A DNA stretch of 39,035 bases from an uncultured Veillonellaceae bacterium (GCA_900314825.1 OMWS01000024.1:1-39035); one strand, 5' to 3'. Counted from the stretch's first letter, positions 24,917 through 32,210 are shown. Notes: generated from the letters alone by a model not told the origin. Made by a program: numbers and translations.

Positions 24917-25555
24917 ATGGCAGAGCGGCGGCTCACGCGCGAGGAGAAAAAAGTGTTGTACCGGAAGCTCATCGTCGAAGCGGCGAAGAAGGAATTCGTC
25001 CGCAAGGGGTACAAGGAAGCGTCCATCGCGGCGATCATGGACGAGGCGAAGCTCGGCGTCGGGACGTTTTACAATTATTTCGCGTCGAAAGAGGAAATCC
25101 TCATGTGCTTGCTCGCCCAGCTTTTGCGCGAAGTCACGGATGACCTCGCACGGCGGAAGAAAGCAGGCGAGCCGGCCGGCAAGCGGCTGAAGGCCGGCTG
25201 CCACCGCATGACGCAGCTCTTGGACGAGAACCAGTACGTGCTAGCGCTGTTCCTGTCCGTCGGCCGCGGGGACAAGCCCGAAGGCCATCCATGTGGCAAG
25301 ACAGCGGCTCATCCGCAGGCGACCGAGGCGAATGCGAAAGCGAGCCGCGCGCCGCAGGTCAAGGATTTGTTTTTGAAAATCATCGAGGAGGGGCAGGCCG
25401 AGGGATCGATCCGACGCGACATCGCCGCGCCGATGATCGCGGAGATGCTGCACGCGACGTACCAGTCCGCGGCCTTCAGCCACGCGGGCGTGCCATTCCG
25501 CGAGAATTTCGAGCAGAAATTCCAGTTGTTGATTGAGGGAATGAAATCTCGTTAA
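24917..25555 (+). CDS. TetR/AcrR family transcriptional regulator
   Basis: A 212-residue regulator. The N-terminal helix-turn-helix (about residues 15-62) has the family pattern: AAKKEFVRKGYKEASIAAIMDEAKLGVGTFYNYFASKEEI. The C-terminal ligand domain is variable and gives no hint of the effector; residues 115-135 form a polar stretch rich in Gly, His and Ala. AGGAG lies 10 nt before ATG 24917. The next genes are the NirJ1/NirJ2 pair, separated by a palindromic repeat that starts directly after the stop codon. Control of that pair is possible but only inferred. Confidence 0.9.
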   Translation: MAERRLTREEKKVLYRKLIVEAAKKEFVRKGYKEASIAAIMDEAKLGVGTFYNYFASKEEILMCLLAQLLREVTDDLARRKKAGEPAGKRLKAGCHRMTQLLDENQYVLALFLSVGRGDKPEGHPCGKTAAHPQATEANAKASRAPQVKDLFLKIIEEGQAEGSIRRDIAAPMIAEMLHATYQSAAFSHAGVPFRENFEQKFQLLIEGMKSR

Positions 25556-25611
25556 GCCTTCCCCCCCCCCTGGGGGAGGTGCCGAGCGAATGCGAGGCGG
25601 AGAGGGTAACG
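25556..25611. repeat. Solo palindromic intergenic repeat (copy 6)
   Basis: A C-rich/G-rich hairpin in which the left arm has become a ten-C run (25561-25570), then the GCCGAGCGAATGCGAGGC variable hairpin (same type as copy 1), then GGAGAGGGTAACG. It begins at the base after the TetR stop codon. Confidence 0.75.
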
Positions 25612-25658
25612 TTGTAACGAGATTCACAACATAATGTAGTAGGGGAGTTTTTCTTTTT

Positions 25659-26834
25659 ATGATCAGTGTGACGAAACTGCTGTTTGCACGGGAATATTTT
25701 GGCGACCGCCTGCGCTATACGAAGACGGCGCACCGCATGAAGAGCGGCGCGGCGGAGGGGATGGGGCCTGTCGTCGTCTGGAATTCGACGAAAACGTGCA
25801 ACCTCAAATGCATGCATTGCTATATGAAGTCGGATGCGAAAAAATACAAGGACGAGCTGACGACGGACGAAGCGAAGCGATTCATCGATGACCTCGCGGC
25901 GTTCCATGTGCCCGTGTTGCTCTTCTCGGGCGGCGAGCCGCTCATCCGTCCGGATTTCTTCGAGCTCGCGGACTATGCAGCGAAAGCAGGCGTGCGGCCG
26001 ACGCTTTCGACGAATGGCACGCTCATCACACGCGAGGTCGCGCAGCGCATCAAGGACATCGGCGTCGGCTACGTCGGCATCTCGCTCGACGGTCTCAAAG
26101 ACGTCAATGACAAATTCCGCGGCGTCGATGGCGCGTACGAAAAGGCCATGCAGGGCATCGAGAACTGCGTGGCCGTGGGGCAGCGCGTCGGCCTGCGCTT
26201 CACGATCAACCAGCACAACGCGCGCGAGCTCGACAAGATTTTCGATTTCATCGAGGCGGAGCATATCAACCGCGTCTGCTTTTACCATCTCGTCTACAGC
26301 GGCCGCGGCGAGGCCATGGTGCATGACGACCTCACGCACGAGGAATCGCGCGCGGCGATGGACACGATCATCCGCCGCACGCGCGACTTCGAGGAGCGCG
26401 GCCTCGAAAAAGAAATCCTGACCGTCGACAACCATTGCGACGGCATCTATATGTACCTCAAGGCGAAAGAGGCCGGCGATGAGGCGACGGCGGCGCAGAT
26501 CCTGAAGTTCCTCGAAATGAATGGCGGCAACCGCTCCGGCATCGCGTTCGGCGAGGTCGATCCTTTGGGCTATGTCCATCCCGACCAGTTCACGCAGCAT
26601 CATACGTTTGGCAACGTGCGCGACCGCGCGTTTGGCGATATCTGGCAGGACGTGACGAACCCCATCATGGCGGGGCTCAAGGATCGCAAGCCACTCCTCA
26701 AGGGCCGCTGTGCGAAATGCAAGTGGCTCGATCGTTGCAATGGCAATTTCCGCACGCGCGCGGAAGCGGTCACGGGGGATTTCTGGGAATCCGATCCCGC
26801 ATGCTATCTGACGGACGAGGAGATTGGCTTATGA
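25659..26834 (+). CDS. Radical SAM protein NirJ1 / AhbC-like (heme biosynthesis family)
   Basis: A 391-residue radical SAM enzyme. The N-terminal MISVTKLLFAREYFGDRLRY matches the NirJ1 subfamily. The cluster motif is CNLKCMHCY (Cys 47, 51, 54), the SAM-binding strand LLFSGGEPLIRPD, and a second cysteine cluster lies at the C-terminus (Cys 351, 354, 360, 382). Relatives act in heme d1 synthesis (NirJ) or as 12,18-didecarboxysiroheme deacetylase (AhbC) in siroheme-dependent heme synthesis. Here it overlaps a NirJ2/AhbD-like gene (ATGA), so an alternative heme route is the best guess. The siroheme decarboxylases AhbA/AhbB are not in the window. Confidence 0.85.
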   Translation: MISVTKLLFAREYFGDRLRYTKTAHRMKSGAAEGMGPVVVWNSTKTCNLKCMHCYMKSDAKKYKDELTTDEAKRFIDDLAAFHVPVLLFSGGEPLIRPDFFELADYAAKAGVRPTLSTNGTLITREVAQRIKDIGVGYVGISLDGLKDVNDKFRGVDGAYEKAMQGIENCVAVGQRVGLRFTINQHNARELDKIFDFIEAEHINRVCFYHLVYSGRGEAMVHDDLTHEESRAAMDTIIRRTRDFEERGLEKEILTVDNHCDGIYMYLKAKEAGDEATAAQILKFLEMNGGNRSGIAFGEVDPLGYVHPDQFTQHHTFGNVRDRAFGDIWQDVTNPIMAGLKDRKPLLKGRCAKCKWLDRCNGNFRTRAEAVTGDFWESDPACYLTDEEIGL

Positions 26835-27829
26835 ACATCGTATCGTGGAACGTGACGAACGCCTGCAATATGTACTGCGCCCATTGCTACCGCGATGCGG
26901 GCTGCAAGGCCGAGGACGAGCTCTCGACGGAGCAGGCGAAAAAACTCTTGACGGAAATCCAGCGCGCCGGCTTCAAGATCATGATTTTCTCGGGCGGCGA
27001 GCCGCTCATGCGCCCGGATATTTTGGAACTCGTCAAATTCGCGGATTCGCTCGGCCTATTCCCTGTTTTCGGTACGAATGGCACGCTGATCACGCCACAG
27101 ATGGCGCGCGACCTCAAAGCGGCCGGCGCACGTGCCATGGGCATCTCGCTCGACTCGCTCGACCCGGCAAAGCATGACAAATTCCGATCGTTCCCGGGCG
27201 GCTGGCAAGGAGCGGTCGATGGCATGAAAAATTGCAGGGCCGCCGGCCTGCCGTTCCAGATCCATACGACGGTCATGGATTGGAATGCGCCGGAGCTTGA
27301 GGACATGATCGACTTTGCCGTCGAGATCGGTGCCCGTGCCCATCATTTCTTTTTCCTCGTGCCGACGGGACGTGCCGCGACGATTGAAGAGGAAAGCCTG
27401 CGCGCCGAGCAATATGAAGACGTGCTCACGCGCATCATGAAGAAACAACAGGAAGTGCCCATCGAGCTCAAGCCGACGTGCGCACCACAATTCCTGCGCA
27501 TCGCTGCCGAGCTCGGACAGAAGAGCCGCTTCCACCGCGGCTGCCTCGCGGGCCTCTCGTATTGCATCATCAGCCCGAAAGGCAAAGTCCAACCGTGTGC
27601 CTACCTCAAAGAATACCTCGGCGACGTCCGCGACACGCCATTTGATGAAATCTGGAAGAACCATCCCGTGCTGCAAAAACTCCGTACGCTGGCGTACAGC
27701 GGCGGCTGCGGCGCGTGCAAGTACAACCACCTTTGCGGCGGCTGCCGAGCTCGCGCTGCCATCTACCATGACGGCGATTACATGGCGGAAGAACCATGGT
27801 GCCTGTACCACGGGCGGCGGGGCGAATAA
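26831..27829 (+). CDS. Radical SAM protein NirJ2 / AhbD-like (heme biosynthesis family)
   Basis: A 332-residue radical SAM enzyme starting MNIVSWNVTNACNMYCAHCY (cluster Cys 12, 16, 19), with the SAM site MIFSGGEPLMRPD. The C-terminal half is Cys-rich (GCLAGLSYC, VQPCAYL, GGCGACKYNHLCGGCRAR), fitting a second iron-sulfur cluster as in AhbD, which oxidatively decarboxylates Fe-coproporphyrin III to heme. Such pairs occur in anaerobes lacking nitrite reductase. Start 26831 is set by the ATGA overlap and by GAGGAGA upstream. Substrate is inferred from the family and the AhbC-like partner. Confidence 0.85.
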   Translation: MNIVSWNVTNACNMYCAHCYRDAGCKAEDELSTEQAKKLLTEIQRAGFKIMIFSGGEPLMRPDILELVKFADSLGLFPVFGTNGTLITPQMARDLKAAGARAMGISLDSLDPAKHDKFRSFPGGWQGAVDGMKNCRAAGLPFQIHTTVMDWNAPELEDMIDFAVEIGARAHHFFFLVPTGRAATIEEESLRAEQYEDVLTRIMKKQQEVPIELKPTCAPQFLRIAAELGQKSRFHRGCLAGLSYCIISPKGKVQPCAYLKEYLGDVRDTPFDEIWKNHPVLQKLRTLAYSGGCGACKYNHLCGGCRARAAIYHDGDYMAEEPWCLYHGRRGE

Positions 27830-27841
27830 AGGAGAACGAGC

Positions 27842-28648
27842 ATGATCAAACTCATTTTGACGGATATGGACGGCACGCTGCTCGACGACGCGGGCAACCT
27901 GCCTGTGGACTTCGATGCGATGGCGGCCGAACTCAAGCGGCGCGGCGTGCTGTTCGGCGCGGCGAGCGGGCGGCAGTATTTTTCACTCATCGAATCATTT
28001 GCGAAGTACAAGGACGAATTCCTGTTTGTCGCGGAAAACGGCACGAACGTGCGTTATCAGGGCAAGCAGGTGTTTTCCTGTCCGATGGAGCACGATGTGG
28101 CGCTGCACATCTTGAACGAAGTCCATGCGGCGGATCCTGGTATTTTCTGTGTCTACTGCGGCCTCAATGACGCGTATGTGCTGCGCGACCAGTACATCGG
28201 GCCGAACATCGCGGAGCTCCGCAAATATTATACGCATGCGCAGGCGGTCGAACGGTTTGAAGATGTGCAAGACACGACGATCAAGACGGCATTCTATGTC
28301 ACGACAGCGGATTCCGAGGCGCGCATCCTGCCGCACGTCATCAAATACCGCAGCACGCAACAGGTCGTGCTCTCAAGCGATTACTGGCTCGATATCATGA
28401 ACAAGGAAGTCAACAAGGGCGTTGCTGTGCGCGCCGTGGAAAAAGCCTTCGGCTTCGCGCCGGATGAGGTCGCTGTCTTTGGCGATTATCTCAACGACCT
28501 CCAGATGATGAGCGCGGCGACGTACAGCTTCGCCATGGCGAACGCGCATCCGGACATCAAGGCCGCCGCACGCTACGAGACGGCGAGCAACGAGGAGGCT
28601 GGCGTGCTCAAAGGCATCCAGCGCCTCATTGACGCAGGCTTATGTTAA
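27842..28648 (+). CDS. Cof-type HAD-IIB family hydrolase
   Basis: A 268-residue HAD phosphatase: motif I LILTDMDGTLLDD (nucleophile Asp 8), a motif II region GAASGRQYFS, a Cof-type alpha/beta cap (about residues 85-190), and motif IV VAVFGDYLNDLQMM. Family members remove phosphate from sugar phosphates, flavin mononucleotide or pyridoxal phosphate; the substrate is not readable here. AAGGAG lies 8 nt before the start, 12 nt after the NirJ2-like gene, so it is probably in that operon. Confidence 0.9.
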   Translation: MIKLILTDMDGTLLDDAGNLPVDFDAMAAELKRRGVLFGAASGRQYFSLIESFAKYKDEFLFVAENGTNVRYQGKQVFSCPMEHDVALHILNEVHAADPGIFCVYCGLNDAYVLRDQYIGPNIAELRKYYTHAQAVERFEDVQDTTIKTAFYVTTADSEARILPHVIKYRSTQQVVLSSDYWLDIMNKEVNKGVAVRAVEKAFGFAPDEVAVFGDYLNDLQMMSAATYSFAMANAHPDIKAAARYETASNEEAGVLKGIQRLIDAGLC

Positions 28649-28674
28649 AATGAAGCCCCTATCATTCTCAGAAT

Positions 28675-28722
28675 GGCTCCCCCTCTGGGGGAGCTGGCGC
28701 GCGAAGCGCGACTGAGAGGGTA
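28675..28722. repeat. Solo palindromic intergenic repeat (copy 8)
   Basis: GCTCCCCC/GGGGGAGC hairpin, then CGCG-CGAA-GCGC variable hairpin, then ACTGAGAGGGTAG. GCCCCTA upstream (28655-28661) pairs with TAGGGGC (28721-28727), closing an outer stem. In the transcript this could act as a terminator-like structure. Confidence 0.75.
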
Positions 28723-28759
28723 GGGGCGTTTGTGATGATACGAAAGAAGGATGAATGCA

Positions 28760-29611
28760 ATGAAACTCGACTACCATATGCATTTCGAAAAAGGCTCGTA
28801 TGACGAAACGTGGGCCGAAGGATTTTTCGCGGCAGCGAAAAAGCGCGGCCTTGACGAAATCGGCATCAGCGAGCACAGCCATACGTTCCCCGAGTTCGAG
28901 GAACTTTATTATCATGACCTCATTCTTGACGATGGCTTCATCGGCAGCTTCCAGAAAAAGTGGCTGAAGTCGAACAAATTCAAGTACACGCTCGACGATT
29001 ATTTCCGCTTCATGGAACAACTCCGCAAGCGTCATCCGAATGTCCGCACGGGCATCGAGGTCTGCAATTTCCAGCAGCAGGACAAGGTGCATGACATCCT
29101 GAAAGATTATCCGTTTGATTACATCATCGGCTCCGTCCATTTCCTGCGCGGCTGGGCGTATGACTCGTCCGAGATCAAAGCCGAATGGGATCGCCACCCG
29201 CTCGAAGACATCTATGAATGGTACGCCGAAGAGGTCGAAAAGCTCGCGGACAGCGGGGAATATGATATCCTCGGCCATCCGTTCAACATCCGACTCTTCA
29301 AATATCTCCCGGACTTCGATGTCACGCCATACCTCGAGCGCGTCGCGCGCGCCATGGCGAAAGCGCATATGGTCGTCGACATCAATACGGGCACATACTA
29401 CCGCTATCCGATCCAGGAAATCTCGCCGTATCCGGACTTCCTGCGCATGGCGCGGAAATATGATCTTCCCATCATCACGTCGTCCGACGCGCACAAGCCG
29501 AAGGACTGCGGGGCGTATAACGACGAGGCCGTCCAGTATGCACGGGACTTTGGTTACACGCACCTCGTACATTTCGACCAGCGCCGCCGCACGCTTGTCA
29601 AGCTTGGCTGA
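28760..29611 (+). CDS. PHP-domain histidinol-phosphatase family protein
   Basis: A 283-residue PHP hydrolase with a metal centre: YHMHFEKG at the N-terminus (His-x-His), IGISEHSH near residue 38, GIEV, SVHFL, ILGHPFN and SSDAHKPKD near residue 245. The family is called HisJ/HisK-type histidinol-phosphatase, but with no his genes nearby another phosphoester substrate is possible. AGAAGG lies 9 nt before ATG 28760; ATG 28751 is too close to that site. A small hairpin covers the stop codon (29611-29627). Confidence 0.88.
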   Translation: MKLDYHMHFEKGSYDETWAEGFFAAAKKRGLDEIGISEHSHTFPEFEELYYHDLILDDGFIGSFQKKWLKSNKFKYTLDDYFRFMEQLRKRHPNVRTGIEVCNFQQQDKVHDILKDYPFDYIIGSVHFLRGWAYDSSEIKAEWDRHPLEDIYEWYAEEVEKLADSGEYDILGHPFNIRLFKYLPDFDVTPYLERVARAMAKAHMVVDINTGTYYRYPIQEISPYPDFLRMARKYDLPIITSSDAHKPKDCGAYNDEAVQYARDFGYTHLVHFDQRRRTLVKLG

Positions 29612-29724
29612 GATGTGATAGACATCTGTCCACGGAATGGGAATCGCGAAATTGTCGAATTTGTACGGAATTGTCATAAAATCGCGACTGTATCCATGAT
29701 ACAAGAAAAAACACGAAAAAGATG

Positions 29725-29753
29725 TTGACAAGATTACGATAGATGATTATAAT
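29725..29753 (+). promoter_or_regulatory. Perfect-consensus promoter of the large RNA
   Basis: TTGACA (29725-29730), exactly 17 bp, TATAAT (29748-29753). It is the only promoter in the window matching consensus at all twelve positions and spacing. Transcription would begin near 29760. The 100 bases between the PHP gene and this site hold nothing else I can identify. Confidence 0.85.
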
Positions 29754-29759
29754 GAAACC

Positions 29760-30362
29760 ATAGATAAGGAAAAGTTCATAGCTCACAGGTTTCAGTCCTG
29801 GTTCAAAAGACCAGTAGATTCCCACCAGAAATCTCCATCATGCACTTGATTTTCGTTGAGAAGTCCTCTTACCACTACTTGCAGGGAAGGCGAGCATCGA
29901 AGAGAAAGGTGCTTGCGATGCCAAAGCGGAACGATTGACTGAGGAGGGTCATGACCGCATGGCCGAAGCAAGGAAGAAGGAGCGATTTCAACATGAAGAT
30001 CAAAGTTTATTCCCAGTGGATGGAAGAGAAAATGGTACCCGTCCGCACCAAACAGTTCACCAAGGCAGCAAAGCTCTTGGGTCATGAGAGTTTTTCCAGC
30101 TTTGCCGCTGCAGATGACAAGGTCGGCCGTGATCAGAAGACCGCAAAATCTTCGGATCATCAGGCAGTAGCTGAGTGGCTCGATTGCCGCGTTGTTGGTA
30201 AGGTGGCTGAAGGAGTAGCATGATGTAGAATTGCCAAGCAGGAGGGCGGCAGCGGAAGCAGGCTGCATGAGGAAATACGCCCTTCCCTCCGTACTTGTGC
30301 AAGGCAAAGAAGGATATGTTTCGGACGACGAAGAGCCGCATCCATCGGGATGCGGCTCTTCA
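29760..30362 (+). ncRNA. Large structured non-coding RNA, ROOL/GOLLD-like candidate
   Basis: About 600 nt without a convincing gene, between a perfect promoter and a strong hairpin (30331-30362, GAAGAGCCGCATCC). Nested long-range helices are visible: TTCGT 29852-29856 with ACGAA 30328-30332; GTCC 29863-29866 with GGAC 30323-30326; CTTGCA 29878-29883 with TGCAAG 30298-30303; GGGAAGG 29884-29890 with CCTTCCC 30281-30287. Local hairpins include CTGGT/ACCAG (29798-29814), AGATT/AATCT (29816-29834), GCATCG/CGATGC (29894-29921), CTGC-GATGA with TCATC-GCAG (30108-30167), GAAGA/TCTTC (30136-30153) and GCAGC/GCTGC (30249-30266). Size, structure and position before tRNA genes resemble ROOL RNAs. I am fairly sure of a structured RNA, less of the class. 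The 76-codon ORF at 29993-30223 uses codons unlike the neighbours'. Confidence 0.65.
30331..30362 (+). terminator. 3' hairpin of the large RNA
   Basis: A 14-bp perfect stem with a 3-nt loop (GAAGAGCCGCATCC-ATC-GGATGCGGCTCTTC, 30330-30361 within one base). The following T-run is weak (ACTTTGC), so termination may be partial. The tRNA promoter starts 37 bp later. Confidence 0.7.
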
Positions 30363-30398
30363 CTTTGCAAAAAACTTTTGCAACCTCGAAAAAAATGC

Positions 30399-30427
30399 TT
30401 GACTTTGCATGCCGCGATGACTATAAT
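30399..30427 (+). promoter_or_regulatory. Promoter of the tRNA cluster
   Basis: TTGACT (30399-30404), 17-bp spacer, TATAAT (30422-30427), 58 bp before the first tRNA. It makes the tRNA cluster independent of the upstream large RNA. Confidence 0.8.
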
Positions 30428-30484
30428 GTATTTTGTCAGTCAGCGAAAGGCAGAAGCCAAACGCGCTGAAACAACACAAATGAT

Positions 30485-30559
30485 GCGGAAATAGCTCAGT
30501 GGTAGAGCACCACCTTGCCAAGGTGGGGGTCGCGAGTTCGAGTCTCGTTTTCCGCTCCA
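30485..30559 (+). tRNA. tRNA-Gly (anticodon GCC), copy 1
   Basis: The acceptor GCGGAAA pairs with TTTCCGC, the anticodon arm CCACC-TTGCCAA-GGTGG carries GCC, the T-arm is GCGAG-TTCGAGT-CTCGT, and CCA is encoded. Reads GGC/GGU. First of five tRNAs in one transcript. Confidence 0.96.
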
Positions 30560-30563
30560 TTCT

Positions 30564-30638
30564 GCGGAAATAGCTCAGTGGTAGAGCACCACCTTGCCAA
30601 GGTGGGGGTCGCGAGTTCGAGTCTCGTTTTCCGCTCCA
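30564..30638 (+). tRNA. tRNA-Gly (anticodon GCC), copy 2
   Basis: Identical in all 75 bases to the preceding gene, 4 bp downstream; a recent 79-bp tandem duplication. Confidence 0.96.
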
Positions 30639-30668
30639 TTTGTTTGCAAGGCTAAGTGTGATTGTTTT

Positions 30669-30745
30669 GGGCCTATAGCTCAGTTGGTTAGAGCATCCGG
30701 CTCATAACCGGTCGGTCCTTGGTTCGAGTCCAAGTGGGCCCACCA
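30669..30745 (+). tRNA. tRNA with CAU anticodon (elongator Met or Ile2)
   Basis: The acceptor GGGCCTA pairs with TGGGCCC (one G-U). The anticodon arm CCGG-CTCATAA-CCGG carries CAU, the T-arm is CTTGG-TTCGAGT-CCAAG, and CCA is encoded. The first acceptor pair is G-C, so it is not the initiator. The CTCATAA loop and overall sequence resemble tRNA-Ile2, whose C34 is modified to lysidine; elongator Met cannot be excluded. Confidence 0.85.
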
Positions 30746-30785
30746 TTTATCTCCTTAGTTACAATTATATATTTTATTACAATAT

Positions 30786-30863
30786 GGCCCAGTAGCTCAG
30801 CTGGATTAGAGTATTTGACTACGAATCAAAGGGTCGGGGGTTCGAATCCCTCCTGGGTCACCA
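30786..30863 (+). tRNA. tRNA-Arg (anticodon ACG), second copy
   Basis: The acceptor GGCCCAG pairs with CTGGGTC, the anticodon arm TTTGA-CTACGAA-TCAAA carries ACG, and CCA is encoded. It differs from the 24654-24731 copy at few positions, mainly in the D-loop and T-arm, where its stem has a G-U pair (GGGGG with CCCTC). Confidence 0.95.
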
Positions 30864-30869
30864 TATTGT

Positions 30870-30955
30870 GGGTAGGTGCCCGAGTGGTTAAAGGGAACAG
30901 ACTGTAAATCTGTCATCTTCGGATTACGATGGTTCGAATCCATCCCTGCCCACCA
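30870..30955 (+). tRNA. tRNA-Tyr (anticodon GUA)
   Basis: Class II tRNA with a long variable arm. The acceptor GGGTAGG pairs with CCTGCCC, the anticodon loop CTGTAAA carries GUA, the T-arm is GATGG-TTCGAAT-CCATC, and CCA is encoded. Last gene of the cluster. Confidence 0.95.
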
Positions 30956-30965
30956 CGAGAACAGC

Positions 30966-30998
30966 AGAGGCTGTTGCGTAATCGCAACAGCCTCTTTT
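30966..30998 (+). terminator. Terminator of the tRNA cluster
   Basis: A 13-bp perfect stem (30966-30978 with 30983-30995, AGAGGCTGTTGCG), then TTTTCT, 11 bp after tRNA-Tyr. Confidence 0.9.
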
Positions 30999-31022
30999 CT
31001 ATTATGGAAAGTAACAAATACA

Positions 31023-31083
31023 GCAGCCTCTCCCTCAGGGAGAGGGGGACCGCGTCAGCGGTGGAGAGGGTCCCCTGTACGTC
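31023..31083. repeat. Solo palindromic intergenic repeat (copy 7)
   Basis: CTCTCCC/GGGAGAG hairpin, ACCGC-GTCA-GCGGT hairpin, GGAGAGGGTCCCCTGTACG tail. Closely related to copy 2. The tail's GTACG is followed by a second TGTACG about 10 bases on. Confidence 0.75.
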
Positions 31084-31121
31084 AAAAGTTTTTGTACGTT
31101 GTCTGCCCCGCGGGTGCGATA

Positions 31122-31520
31122 TCATTCTTCGGTCATCGGGCACGAGACCGCCGGTCCGTTTGGTTTCCGCTGTGCCGTATGGGATCCTTCGAACAGCGCC
31201 TCACTCATCTTCCGCATGAGTTCATCCTGCTCTTTCGACGCGGAGTAGACGAGGGCGCTGCCGCCTTCGGGGGTCTCGCCGTCGATGGGCGTGATCGCGA
31301 GCTGCAAACGATGTTCTTTGTCACGGCGGAAGGAGTGCTTCATGCGCGTGGCGAGCCATTCCGTAATCATCTCGACGTTCTGGAATGACGCATTCTTGTT
31401 GTACGCCTTGTATGTCGCGGCTGCGATCTCGGCGGCGCGCTGCTTGTCTTCCGTGACGCCGAGGATGGAAAACTCTTGCGTTTCGCCTTCGGTGACGAGT
31501 TTTGTGACGATGTAATTCAT
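31122..31520 (-). CDS. Hypothetical protein
   Basis: A 132-residue soluble protein starting MNYIVTKLVTEGETQEFSIL, with a mixed alpha/beta look and no signal peptide, membrane helix or Cys motif. A single Cys lies four residues from the end. GGAGGT precedes the start by 7 nt and codon use is typical of the window, so it is probably real. I do not recognise a family. It is divergent from an ECF transporter S component, with a multi-arm inverted repeat between them. Confidence 0.8.
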   Translation of the reverse strand: MNYIVTKLVTEGETQEFSILGVTEDKQRAAEIAAATYKAYNKNASFQNVEMITEWLATRMKHSFRRDKEHRLQLAITPIDGETPEGGSALVYSASKEQDELMRKMSEALFEGSHTAQRKPNGPAVSCPMTEE

Positions 31521-31546
31521 GAAGGAGACCTCCTGGAAATTCTGGA

Positions 31547-31593
31547 TATGCCAGATTTACGGAAAATCGTGAAAATCTGGCCTTGCTGGCATA
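31547..31593. promoter_or_regulatory. Overlapping inverted repeats between two divergent genes
   Basis: TATGCCAGATTT (31547-31558) can pair with AAATCTGGC (31573-31581) or, using its first half, with CTGGCATA (31586-31593). The two pairings share CCAG and exclude each other. As DNA this is a three-half-site operator; as RNA it would be a two-state switch. A weak -10 (TAGAAT, 31639-31644) for the ECF gene lies downstream, which favours the operator reading. Confidence 0.45.
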
Positions 31594-31667
31594 CGATATT
31601 TTTTCAAACTGGATATTTCACTCCGCTGCCGTCTGCGTTAGAATCATGGGCAAAAGGAGTGATGCAT

Positions 31668-32210
31668 ATGATTTTTTCGACGACAACAACAACGGCAGAA
31701 GCGCCGGAAACGGCGACGCATCCGGTCTTCACGGCGCGCGAGCTCTGCCTCACAGCTGCCATGACGGCGCTCGTCTTCGTCGCGACCTTCGTGCCACGCA
31801 TCCCGATCCCGCTCGGCTATGCGCATCTTGGCGATGCCGTGATCTTCCTGCTCGCGCTCTCGATCGGGCGGCGCGAAGCGCTCATGGCCGCGTGCCTCGG
31901 CTCGGCGCTCTCCGACGTGCTCGGCGGCTTCCTCATTTGGGCCGTGCCGACGCTCATCATCAAGTTCGTCATGGCGGACATCGTCTGGCGCATCGCGGGC
32001 CGCAGCGCGGCGGGAAAGTTCCGCACGCTCGGTGCGTTCCTCGCGTCGTCGCTGTGGATGGCGTTTGCCTACACGGTGTTCGGCGCGGCGCTCTATGCGA
32101 GCGTAGCCGCTGGCCTCGCGTCGACGCCAGGTCTCCTCATGGAAGGCCTCGTGAATACGGCCGCGGCTTTTGTCGCGTTGCCGACGCTACAAAAATTTTT
32201 GCAGCGGTGA
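31668..32210 (+). CDS. ECF transporter S component
   Basis: A 180-residue inner-membrane protein with five or six helices. It binds a vitamin or related small molecule and is powered by a shared EcfA/EcfT module encoded elsewhere. ARELCLTAAMTALVFVATFV, GYAHLGDAVIFLLALSIGRREA and GSALSDVLGGFLIWAVPTLIIKFV follow the pattern of the ECF-ribofla_trS family (GYFNLGDAVVF...). Members carry pyridoxine, hydroxymethylpyrimidine or related substrates; which one cannot be told. The N-terminal 20 residues are Thr-rich. AAGGAG lies 8 nt before ATG 31668. Confidence 0.82.
   Translation: MIFSTTTTTAEAPETATHPVFTARELCLTAAMTALVFVATFVPRIPIPLGYAHLGDAVIFLLALSIGRREALMAACLGSALSDVLGGFLIWAVPTLIIKFVMADIVWRIAGRSAAGKFRTLGAFLASSLWMAFAYTVFGAALYASVAAGLASTPGLLMEGLVNTAAAFVALPTLQKFLQR

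Noticed and set aside
29993..30223. Possible 76-codon gene with a good ribosome site inside the large RNA region
   Set aside because: All three Thr codons are ACC, whereas neighbouring genes use mostly ACG; codon choice elsewhere is mixed too. The frame crosses several strong hairpins and resembles no family I know. I prefer the RNA reading but cannot exclude a peptide.
29760..30362. RNase P RNA, tmRNA, 6S RNA or SRP RNA as explanation for the non-coding region
   Set aside because: Hallmarks such as GAGGAAAGTCC (RNase P), a tRNA-like end with tag frame (tmRNA) or the [18 protein letters not shown] loop set are missing, and the length does not suit 6S or SRP RNA.
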